The notes under the pieces: generated by a model
Seen by the model: only the letters and a program-made list of their open reading frames with translations
What the model was told of the DNA's origin: nothing
The model's database searches: none
Assembly (NCBI GenBank): GCA_937915975.1
Contig: CALGGL010000209.1
Span: 1 to 6,563, forward strand
Origin: an uncultured Lachnospiraceae bacterium
GTDB taxonomy: Bacteria > Bacillota > Clostridia > Lachnospirales > Lachnospiraceae
Length of the DNA stretch: 6,563 bases
Reading direction: 5' to 3'
Position numbers and translations under genes: made by a program
Shown: positions 1 through 4,350 of the stretch, piece by piece
Layout: every line of letters begins with the position of its first letter
Position numbering within the stretch: position 1 is the first letter of the stretch

Positions 1-1
1 G

Positions 2-16
2 GCTCTTAATAAGAGC
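2..16. repeat. short inverted repeat at left edge
   Basis: GCTCT (2-6) pairs with AGAGC (12-16), and T7 can pair with A11, giving a small hairpin. It lies just upstream of the stronger terminator at 36-61, is cut close by the window edge, and has no T-run directly after it. It may be part of the 3' end of a transcript that begins outside the window. No function can be assigned. Confidence 0.35.
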
Positions 17-35
17 ATAAACACCTTTTTCGGGA

Positions 36-61
36 GCATCCACTTTGGAGTGGGTGCTTTT
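36..61 (+). terminator. Rho-independent terminator (rightward)
   Basis: A 9-bp stem, GCATCCACT (36-44) with AGTGGGTGC (49-57), closes on a TTGG loop with one G-U pair and is followed by TTTT (58-61). The T-run lies on the plus strand only, so it should stop transcription entering from the left, presumably from a gene just outside the window. The hairpin might also slow leftward transcription from the XRE gene, but no T-run follows it in that direction. Confidence 0.75.
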
Positions 62-120
62 CCTATTTGTAAGTATAACATTATGATAAATATTATTCAA
101 GGGTTAATTGATAAAAGGCT
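62..120. other. gene-free AT-rich spacer, possible element boundary
   Basis: This AT-rich spacer lies between the rightward terminator and the stop codon of the minus-strand regulator. I see no ORF, no convincing terminator for the regulator, and no direct repeat shared with the right-hand end of the window that could be an attachment core. If the element ends on this side, the boundary could lie here, but the sequence alone does not show it. Confidence 0.3.
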
Positions 121-1107
121 TTACTTTTGATAATAAAATTCTATTTCCTCTTTTATGTTTATATTAAAATCAATTAAATCATGTTCATACTTCGCTTCAA
201 ACATATCAGCAGTATAGTCGTTTTCTTTATTTGGATTATTCTCAAAACTATATATTTCATTGATTATTGATGTCAATCCGGATAGAAGTGGTAAGTAAAA
301 ACGATATATAATCTGTGTTCCGTTTGTTGTGGTAATTAATTCTTCGTCTATTGTTAATCCATAATCTCTTAGATTTGATGTAAAGAACAAAAATTTTGCA
401 AAATCTTTTTTTATGTTGTCATTTTTGAAATTTATCATTTCAGATGTAAATAAATATAATTCAAGTGCTGAACTTCCAGTGCCAAAAAGCTGAGTGTTAG
501 CTTCGATAGTTATGCCGTTTTTAATCATTTCTCTTATATGATTTATAAATTCTGGAAGCATTATAAGTTTGGAAGAAGAATAGTTGAGTTCTTCTAATTC
601 TAACTCATAAGTTTGTTCAATTTTCTTTTGTTGCTCATTCCAATAATCATGGATGCTTTTTGGAAATTCTGCTTTCCATTTTGAATACTTATCTGCAAGA
701 GACTCTTTTATTTCATCGTTTTCAGTTGTTACTTCTTTTCTTTTATCTGCCCATGCAAATAAATAGCTTATTAATGTTGAAATATTTTTATTGTCATTGT
801 TAAAAATAAGTTGAGTAGTATTATCTTTTAATTTTATTTTCATTCCGTATTCTTCTTCAAATAAAAACAAAATTTGCATTACATCCTCATATGTTTGTAT
901 ATTTATATCAGATAATGCAGAAATGTCTACGCCAAGTGAATCTGCTAATTTCTGACGTAGATCTTTTTTGGGTGCCATTAAATCAAGTTCATATTTTCTG
1001 ATTCTTGAATCTGCTGTTGCAGTCGAAAATCCTACTTTTTTACCTAATGCTTTTTGTGTCATATTATTCATTAATCTATATTTTTTTATTTTTTCACCAA
1101 CTGTCAT
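121..1107 (-). CDS. XRE-family transcriptional regulator with long C-terminal domain
   Basis: A predicted DNA-binding regulator of 328 aa. Residues about 3-65 form a Cro/C1-type helix-turn-helix: TQKALGKKVG (17-26) is the first helix of the motif and the segment ending IRKYE (36-40) the recognition region, followed by a helix ending near SLGVDI. The remaining ~260 residues are not recognised; residues 150-175 look helical and charged, and the rest is mixed. There are no transmembrane segments and no HExxH protease motif of the ImmA kind. The start at 1107 is chosen because AGAGGTG lies at 1120-1114 with good spacing; the in-frame upstream ATG at 1188 lies upstream of the predicted promoter. 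It is divergent from the excision/replication operon and is probably its repressor (inferred from position). The long C-terminus may sense a signal. Confidence 0.85.
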   Translation of the reverse strand: MTVGEKIKKYRLMNNMTQKALGKKVGFSTATADSRIRKYELDLMAPKKDLRQKLADSLGVDISALSDINIQTYEDVMQILFLFEEEYGMKIKLKDNTTQLIFNNDNKNISTLISYLFAWADKRKEVTTENDEIKESLADKYSKWKAEFPKSIHDYWNEQQKKIEQTYELELEELNYSSSKLIMLPEFINHIREMIKNGITIEANTQLFGTGSSALELYLFTSEMINFKNDNIKKDFAKFLFFTSNLRDYGLTIDEELITTTNGTQIIYRFYLPLLSGLTSIINEIYSFENNPNKENDYTADMFEAKYEHDLIDFNINIKEEIEFYYQK

Positions 1108-1137
1108 TTTATTCACCTCTTTTTTATTTATAGTTAT

Positions 1138-1165
1138 ATTATACCAAAATAGATATAAATAACAA
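1138..1165 (-). promoter_or_regulatory. promoter of the XRE regulator
   Basis: Read on the minus strand, TTGTTA (1165-1160) and a perfect TATAAT (1143-1138) are separated by 16 bp. The predicted start near 1131 lies ahead of the AGAGGTG ribosome site and the ATG at 1107. It faces away from the operon promoter at 1207-1235, so both could be controlled from the DNA between them. Confidence 0.7.
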
Positions 1166-1180
1166 GATATAAAATAAAAA

Positions 1181-1207
1181 ATAGACATAAAATCATGACT
1201 ATGCTAT
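1181..1207. promoter_or_regulatory. candidate operator (imperfect inverted repeat)
   Basis: ATAGACATA (1181-1189) and TATGCTAT (1200-1207) are inverted copies apart from one extra A, separated by a spacer that contains the palindrome TCATGA (1193-1198). The right arm touches the first base of the operon -35 box, where a bound repressor would block RNA polymerase. Assignment to the divergent XRE protein is inference. Confidence 0.4.
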
Positions 1208-1235
1208 TGACAGGAATAAATAAATGATGTATTAT
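1207..1235 (+). promoter_or_regulatory. main operon promoter
   Basis: A perfect TTGACA (1207-1212), a 17-bp spacer and TATTAT (1230-1235) form a near-consensus vegetative promoter. Transcription would start near 1242, about 45 bases before the excisionase-like ATG. As the genes that follow are overlapping or closely spaced, this is the probable promoter for xis-like, rep, int and possibly the mobilisation genes. It also argues against the in-frame ATG at 1224, which lies inside the promoter. Confidence 0.8.
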
Positions 1236-1286
1236 GATTATGCAGACATAAAAAAAGGACTATTAAATTTGAGAGGAGGAATAAAT

Positions 1287-1487
1287 ATGACTACTGAAAG
1301 ACTACCATTATTCATAGGCGTTGACACTGTCGTTTACGACTTGGGTGTGTCTAAAGCTAAGGCTTACAACGTAATCAGGGAGCTTAACAAAGAACTCAAG
1401 GCACAGAATCCAAGAGCGATAGTAGTTGCTGGCAAGGTTAATCGTGTTTGGTATGAAGAAGCTTGCCTGAAGACAGGAGAAAGGTAA
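1287..1487 (+). CDS. excisionase-like small HTH DNA-binding protein
   Basis: A 66-aa protein with a predicted helix-turn-helix or winged-helix fold. The segment VYDLGVSKAKAYNVIRELN (residues 16-34) is the DNA-binding helix pair, and a basic wing follows at VVAGKVNRVWYEE (46-58). Proteins of this size and pattern, first in an operon with a tyrosine integrase, usually act as recombination directionality factors (Xis) that bend attachment-site DNA for excision; some act only as regulators. The start at 1287 is supported by GAGGAGG (1273-1279) with 7-base spacing; the longer reading from 1224 would start inside the promoter. It is the first gene downstream of the main promoter and faces the divergent repressor. 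The excision role is inferred from size, fold and position. Confidence 0.7.
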   Translation: MTTERLPLFIGVDTVVYDLGVSKAKAYNVIRELNKELKAQNPRAIVVAGKVNRVWYEEACLKTGER

Positions 1488-1499
1488 CAATGAGGGATT

Positions 1500-1561
1500 T
1501 AGAAAAGAAAAAGCCCCTTATAAAAGGGGCTCGCACACAATTGCTTGTATGCTCTCTAACC
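1500..1561 (-). ncRNA. candidate antisense RNA in the rep leader
   Basis: A possible minus-strand promoter consists of TTGAAA (1596-1591), a 17-bp spacer and TAATAT (1573-1568), with an extended -10 TG one base upstream (TGCTAATAT). Transcription from about 1561 would reach the leftward terminator and give an RNA of about 60 nt, fully complementary to the rep leader. Antisense RNAs of this layout control rep expression in pT181-, pIP501- and ColE2-type plasmids. Here it is inferred from promoter and terminator patterns only; the TAATAT box is four of six to consensus. Confidence 0.35.
1502..1531 (-). terminator. strong leftward Rho-independent terminator
   Basis: Read on the minus strand, an 8-bp GC-rich stem (AGCCCCTT with AAGGGGCT, loop of 4) is followed by TTTTTCTTTTC. 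On the plus strand the same hairpin is followed by CGCACAC, so it is a good terminator only for leftward transcription. No minus-strand gene ends here, which points to a short antisense transcript or insulation against antisense reading. Confidence 0.65.
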
Positions 1562-1625
1562 AAGATAATATTAGCATATTGTGGGCTTCTTTTCAATGGT
1601 AATTTTAAGAAAGGAGGCTATTTTT

Positions 1626-2474
1626 ATGCCGATTTTAAAAAATAAAACTCAAAATAACTTTACAATCATCAGCAACAATATATTAAAGGATAAAGAGCTT
1701 AAGATGATTGACAGAGGCGTGTTCTGTACATTGTGCAGCTTTCCTGATGATTGGAGCTTCAGCATTGAAGGACTTGTAAAGATAGTTCAAGATGGCGAAA
1801 CAGCTATTAGAAACTCAATTAAGAGACTTGAAGAAAGTGGATACATTAAGAGGTCCTATGAGAGGGATAGAAGAGGAAAGTTTGCCGATGTTTTAGAAAT
1901 TTACGCCGAGAAACAAGTAGCAAAAAGTTCTCCATCTGAGGTTGTCCATGATGGATTGTCCACCGTGGAAAATCCACGACGGGAAATCCACGACGGTTTA
2001 TCCACTGTGGAAAAACAGGGACAATACAATACTACTAATAATAAACTAAACATTAATAACGAAGATATCAAAATCAATCATTCAGATGAAAGAATGAATG
2101 AAAGATTAGAAGCAATCAGGAAGTCAACCCGAAGAAGAATTGATTACGATAGGTTAGTCGCTGAGCTTAATGATGAAGAAATTAAGTATGTTGATATGAT
2201 GGTTGATATCATAGCTGAGAGTATGGTTGGCATAGATGGGGATAAGAAGATTAAGCTTGATGGTTGTTACCCTGATAGGCAGGATGTAATGTTGAGGTTG
2301 CTCAACTACAGGTATTCCGAAGTGCTTACGGTTGCCAAGAATATGCACCGCCGAAAAGGAGAGGATATTAACGATATTAATGCGTATCTGTTAAAAGCCC
2401 TTGATGTTGAACTAAGTAAGAATAGACCGGATTTAGACAGTGTTAGGGAGGTGTTTAACAATGGCGGTATTTAA
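1626..2474 (+). CDS. replication initiator protein, DUF6017-like C-terminus
   Basis: A 282-aa predicted replication initiator. Residues about 10-95 form a winged-helix DNA-binding domain of the kind seen in plasmid and ICE Rep proteins: the MIDRGVFCTLCSFPDDW stretch (27-43), then SIEGLVKIVQDGETAIRNSI and the LEESGYIKR turn. Residues 102-130 are a linker containing HDGLSTVE twice, 14 residues apart, encoded by DNA iterons. Residues 131-152 are Asn-rich. Residues about 165-265 resemble the DUF6017 C-terminal domain of Clostridial initiators (RIDYDRLVAELNDEEIKYVD, then DINAYLLKAL). The start at 1626 follows AAGGAGG (1611-1617) by 8 bases; the longer in-frame reading from 1581 begins in the hairpin. 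Its end overlaps the integrase start by 14 bp. It could support replication of the excised circle or of a plasmid form. Initiator role: fairly sure; family name: from memory. Confidence 0.75.
   Translation: MPILKNKTQNNFTIISNNILKDKELKMIDRGVFCTLCSFPDDWSFSIEGLVKIVQDGETAIRNSIKRLEESGYIKRSYERDRRGKFADVLEIYAEKQVAKSSPSEVVHDGLSTVENPRREIHDGLSTVEKQGQYNTTNNKLNINNEDIKINHSDERMNERLEAIRKSTRRRIDYDRLVAELNDEEIKYVDMMVDIIAESMVGIDGDKKIKLDGCYPDRQDVMLRLLNYRYSEVLTVAKNMHRRKGEDINDINAYLLKALDVELSKNRPDLDSVREVFNNGGI
1931..2014. repeat. six 14-bp iteron-like tandem repeats inside rep (candidate oriV)
   Basis: TCCA recurs at exactly 14-bp intervals at 1931, 1945, 1959, 1973, 1987 and 2001. The units from 1945 on share TCCA(C/T)nn(T/C)GG. 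AAATCCACGACGG is repeated exactly at 1970-1982 and 1984-1996. TCCACCGTGGA (1959-1969) and TCCACTGTGGA (2001-2011) are near-palindromes. Fourteen is not a multiple of three, so successive units are read in different frames, and the 14-residue protein repeat simply reflects three DNA units. TTATCCACT (1998-2006) differs from a DnaA box at one base. This suggests initiator binding sites within the rep gene, as known for RepA_N plasmids. Confidence 0.7.
2021..2080. other. AT-rich segment next to the iterons (candidate unwinding element)
   Basis: Only about 12 of these 60 bases are G or C, much lower than the flanks, and the segment directly follows the iteron array. It encodes the Asn-rich stretch of Rep (residues 132-152). 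An AT-rich unwinding element beside iterons is the usual origin layout. The low-complexity linker could instead be just a flexible protein hinge. Confidence 0.4.
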
Positions 2475-3570
2475 AGATAAATGGAATGGATATAAGAATA
2501 CTTGGAGAGTTTCGTGCTATTACGAGAACTGGAAAGGTGAGAGAAAGAGGCACGATAAACGAGGCTTTGAAACCAAAAAGGAAGCTTTAGCTTACGAGCG
2601 GGAATTTATTGCCAAAAAAAGCAAAGATATAAATATGAACTTTGATACCTTTGTAAACCTTTATTTAGCTGATATAAAGCCTCAAATTAAGGCGAGTACA
2701 TACGAGAACAAGATTAATATAATAGATGTTCATATTCGCCCTTATTTCAAGCTTAAAAGTCTTTCTGAGATATCTCCGTCAGATATTCTCCAGTGGCAGA
2801 ATGGACTTCTTGGAAAGAGGGATGAACAGGGTAAAGGTTATTCTCCTACATTTTTGAGAACGATACAAAACCAGCTTAATGCCATATTTAATCATGCTGT
2901 TAAGTATTATGATCTGCCTAAAAACCCATGTTTGGCAAACAAGAAGATGGGTAAGGCAAAGGCTAAGGAAATGCTTTACTGGACTAAAGATGAATACCTT
3001 AAGTTTGCGGAAGAAATGAAAGAAAAGCCGTTATCATATTATGCTTTTGAACTTTTATTTTGGACTGGCATAAGATGCGGTGAGCTTCTTGCGCTTACAA
3101 GAGCGGATTTTGATTTAGAAAAAAGGCAGCTTCGCATTAATAAGACTTATCAGGTTATAAAGGGAAAAGAATTAATCACTCCCCCGAAAAGTGAAAAGAG
3201 TAACAGGCTGATAGATTTACCGGAGTTTTTATGTAACGAGATGGAAGATTTCTTTTCATCAATTTATAAGTTGAATAAAAACAGCAGACTATTTCAAGTT
3301 ACTAAAAGCTATCTTCATCATGAGATGGACAGGGGAGCAAAAACAGCAGGTGTTAAGAGAATAAGGGTGCATGATTTAAGACATTCAAGCTGTGCACTTT
3401 TGATTAATCTTGGCTATTCGCCTGTGCAGATTGCGGAAAGGTTAGGACATGAAAGCGTAACCATAACTGAAAGATATGCTCATCTTTATCCGTCTGTGCA
3501 ACGTGAAATGGCAAGCAGATTAGATGATGTGTTTAAGGAAATTGAAAGCGGTGATAAAAATGATAAATGA
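2461..3570 (+). CDS. int: tyrosine site-specific integrase
   Basis: A 369-aa tyrosine recombinase that should integrate and, with an excisionase, excise the element. Residues about 1-50 are an AP2-like arm-binding domain (GYKNTWRVSCYYEN, then GFETKKEALAYE). Residues about 58-160 are the SAM-like core-binding domain (STYENKI, IFNHAVKYYDLPKNPC). Residues about 170-355 are catalytic, with R205 (TGIRCGELLAL), K243 (PPKSEKSNR), H304 and R307 (VHDLRHSS), H330 (RLGHESV) and nucleophile Y339 (TERYAHLYP) all present, so it should be active. Length is normal for the Tn916/phage type. The start at 2461 follows AGGGAGGTG (2445-2453). It overlaps rep by 14 bp and mobC by 11 bp, suggesting translational coupling. 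It sits mid-operon rather than beside an attachment site, which is uncommon. Confidence 0.95.
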   Translation: MAVFKDKWNGYKNTWRVSCYYENWKGERKRHDKRGFETKKEALAYEREFIAKKSKDINMNFDTFVNLYLADIKPQIKASTYENKINIIDVHIRPYFKLKSLSEISPSDILQWQNGLLGKRDEQGKGYSPTFLRTIQNQLNAIFNHAVKYYDLPKNPCLANKKMGKAKAKEMLYWTKDEYLKFAEEMKEKPLSYYAFELLFWTGIRCGELLALTRADFDLEKRQLRINKTYQVIKGKELITPPKSEKSNRLIDLPEFLCNEMEDFFSSIYKLNKNSRLFQVTKSYLHHEMDRGAKTAGVKRIRVHDLRHSSCALLINLGYSPVQIAERLGHESVTITERYAHLYPSVQREMASRLDDVFKEIESGDKNDK

Positions 3571-3937
3571 TGATTTAGATAAAATTTACAGAAGACCTAC
3601 ACAAAGCAGTGGGACAGTGACGAAAAAGAAAGACGAAAAGGCAAGACACAAAAATGTAATTATAAATTTCAGAGTGACCGCAAGTGTAAAGGATTTGATA
3701 GATGAAAGAATAAGATTATCAGGGCTTAATAAAGCGACCTTTTTTACAGAGGCTTGTTTATATAACAAGATACTTGTTAAAGGGAATATTAAGACCTTTG
3801 ATGTATTAAAAAAGCAGTTGGACAGCATAGCTGAAAAGATAAATACATCTTGTAATCTGTCTGATTTTACACCGGAAGAAGCAGAGAGTTTAAGGATTAT
3901 ACTTGAAATTTTTTCAAGTCTTTACGAGGAGAATTGA
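3560..3937 (+). CDS. mobC: MobC-like relaxosome accessory protein
   Basis: A 125-aa basic protein. After a charged N-terminal tail (KKKDEKARHK, 22-31), residues about 31-70 fit a ribbon-helix-helix: strand NVIINFRV, helix SVKDLIDERIRL, turn SGLNK, helix TFFTEACLYNKI. This is the typical pattern of MobC-family mobilisation proteins, which bind oriT and help the relaxase open the nic region. The C-terminal ~50 residues are helical and may dimerise. The ATG at 3560 overlaps the integrase stop by 11 bp with only a weak GGTG site upstream, so translation is probably coupled to int. Followed after one base by the next mobilisation gene. An alternative is a simple RHH regulator of the operon, but the mob context favours MobC. 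Confidence 0.75.
   Translation: MINDDLDKIYRRPTQSSGTVTKKKDEKARHKNVIINFRVTASVKDLIDERIRLSGLNKATFFTEACLYNKILVKGNIKTFDVLKKQLDSIAEKINTSCNLSDFTPEEAESLRIILEIFSSLYEEN
3901..3919. repeat. perfect inverted repeat at the end of mobC
   Basis: ACTTGAAA (3901-3908) and TTTCAAGT (3912-3919) form an 8-bp perfect stem with a 3-base loop, inside the last codons of mobC and just before the ribosome site (GAGGAG, 3926-3931) of the next gene. T residues are in the stem rather than after it, so it is not a standard terminator. It may modulate processing or translation of the downstream gene, or be chance in AT-rich coding DNA. Confidence 0.4.
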
Positions 3938-3938
3938 T

Positions 3939-4223
3939 ATGTCAAAGCGTACTTTTGAAGAAAGAATAGAGGAATTAAAGAGAAAACAGGAACAGCTTAA
4001 AGAACAGGAAAGAGATATACGAAGACGGGCATCGGAAGAGGCAAGGAAAAAACGTACAAGAAGATTAATAGAGATAGGTGGAATTGTTCAAAGTGTGTTA
4101 GGCAGAGAGTTAGAGGACGAAGATAAGGAAAGGCTTTTAAGCTTCCTTACACAGCAGGAAAGAAACGGTAAATATTTTTCAAAGGCTATGTCAAAAGGAA
4201 GAAGTACGGAGGAAGCCGAGTAG
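3939..4223 (+). CDS. small basic coiled-coil mobilisation protein, DUF3847-like
   Basis: A 94-aa protein, almost certainly soluble. Residues 4-40 are a charged coiled coil (EERIEELKRKQEQLKEQERD, then RRRASEEARKKRT). Residues 40-80 resemble the DUF3847 signature: basic RTRRLIEIGGIVQSVLGRE, then EDKERLLSFLTQQERNGKYF. Such proteins are found directly before MobA/MobL relaxases in Clostridial elements; their biochemical role is not established, but a part in the relaxosome is likely from this context. Start at 3939 follows GAGGAG (3926-3931) by 7 bases and lies one base after the mobC stop. The following 127 bp is the oriT-like region. The family name is recalled from pattern, not a search. Confidence 0.65.
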   Translation: MSKRTFEERIEELKRKQEQLKEQERDIRRRASEEARKKRTRRLIEIGGIVQSVLGRELEDEDKERLLSFLTQQERNGKYFSKAMSKGRSTEEAE

Positions 4224-4336
4224 GTGTTTTAGCCCCACTTAGTTTACTAAGTGCGCACTTACGGACAGACTATCGTCCGTCCCAAAGTAAGTGCGCTCTC
4301 CGAGGGCTTAAAGGGCTTGCACCCTCTAAGAACACC
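4223..4336. repeat. outer inverted repeat enclosing the oriT region
   Basis: GGTGTTTTAG (4223-4232) can pair with CTAAGAACACC (4326-4336) over 10 bp with one bulged G, and GAGGG (4302-4306) with CCCTC (4322-4326). AGGGCTT occurs twice directly (4303-4309 and 4312-4318). In mRNA, these arms would fold the whole gap just ahead of the relaxase ribosome site. Confidence 0.4.
4233..4302. other. oriT: candidate origin of transfer (oriT), MobQ type
   Basis: The gap between the accessory genes and the relaxase is dense in inverted repeats. CACTTAG/CTAAGTG (4236-4242/4247-4253) is a 7-bp stem. GCGCACTTA/TAAGTGCGC (4253-4261/4288-4296) is a perfect 9-bp stem, capped by CGGAC/GTCCG (4262-4266/4275-4279). 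TAAGTGCGCACTTA (4248-4261) is a perfect palindrome. The segment GTAAGTGCGCTCTCC (4287-4301) resembles the nic core of RSF1010/R1162-like MobQ origins, so nicking is expected near 4295/4296. A second TAAGTGCGC at 4248-4256 is an alternative site. Location directly before a MobA/MobL gene strengthens the call; the exact nick is inferred. Confidence 0.75.
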
Positions 4337-4350
4337 CATAAAGGAGCGTG

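Larger units (their letters stand above)
1151..1253. repeat. four direct repeats AGA(T/C)ATAAA(A/T) in the control region
   Basis: Near-identical 10-mers lie at 1151-1160 (AGATATAAAT), 1165-1174 (AGATATAAAA), 1183-1192 and 1244-1253 (both AGACATAAAA). They sit between and around the two divergent promoters. Such repeats could be binding sites for the XRE protein or the excisionase-like protein. The region is AT-rich, so some similarity may be chance; the two exact copies with the internal GAC are the most persuasive. Confidence 0.4.
1488..1625 (+). promoter_or_regulatory. structured leader of the replication gene
   Basis: This leader lies between the excisionase-like gene and rep. Hairpin A is AGCCCCTT/AAGGGGCT (1512-1519/1524-1531). 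Hairpin B pairs about 1533-1545 with 1573-1586, with one mismatch and one bulge, and is followed by TTCTTTTC, giving a possible attenuator. An alternative long-range pairing, GAAAG-type 1502-1507 plus AAGCCC 1511-1516 with GGGCTT plus CTTTTC (1583-1594), cannot coexist with A or B. A short reading frame starts at ATG 1490 behind AAAGG and runs to 1645; it may be a leader peptide or chance. A weak rightward promoter (TTGCTT 1541-1546, 17 bp, GATAAT 1564-1569) is also possible. AAGGAGG (1611-1617) serves the rep start. Confidence 0.45.

Noticed and set aside
1..120. Left attachment site (attL)
   Set aside because: I compared this stretch with 6341-6563 and found only short AT-rich matches, no convincing shared core, so no site is called.
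968..1162. Plus-strand 64-aa reading frame opposite the XRE regulator start
   Set aside because: It is antisense to the HTH-coding part of a well-supported gene, has no ribosome site, and its hydrophobic make-up follows from the AT-rich complement.
1463..1645. 60-aa plus-strand frame (51 aa from ATG 1490) across the rep leader
   Set aside because: It runs through hairpins and past the rep start with no recognisable protein features. An AAAGG site before ATG 1490 leaves a leader-peptide role possible, so it is mentioned under the leader but not called as a gene.
4302..4326. Terminator ending the accessory genes before the relaxase
   Set aside because: GAGGG/CCCTC has a 15-base loop and is followed by TAAGAACAC, not a T-run; it fits better as part of the oriT structure.
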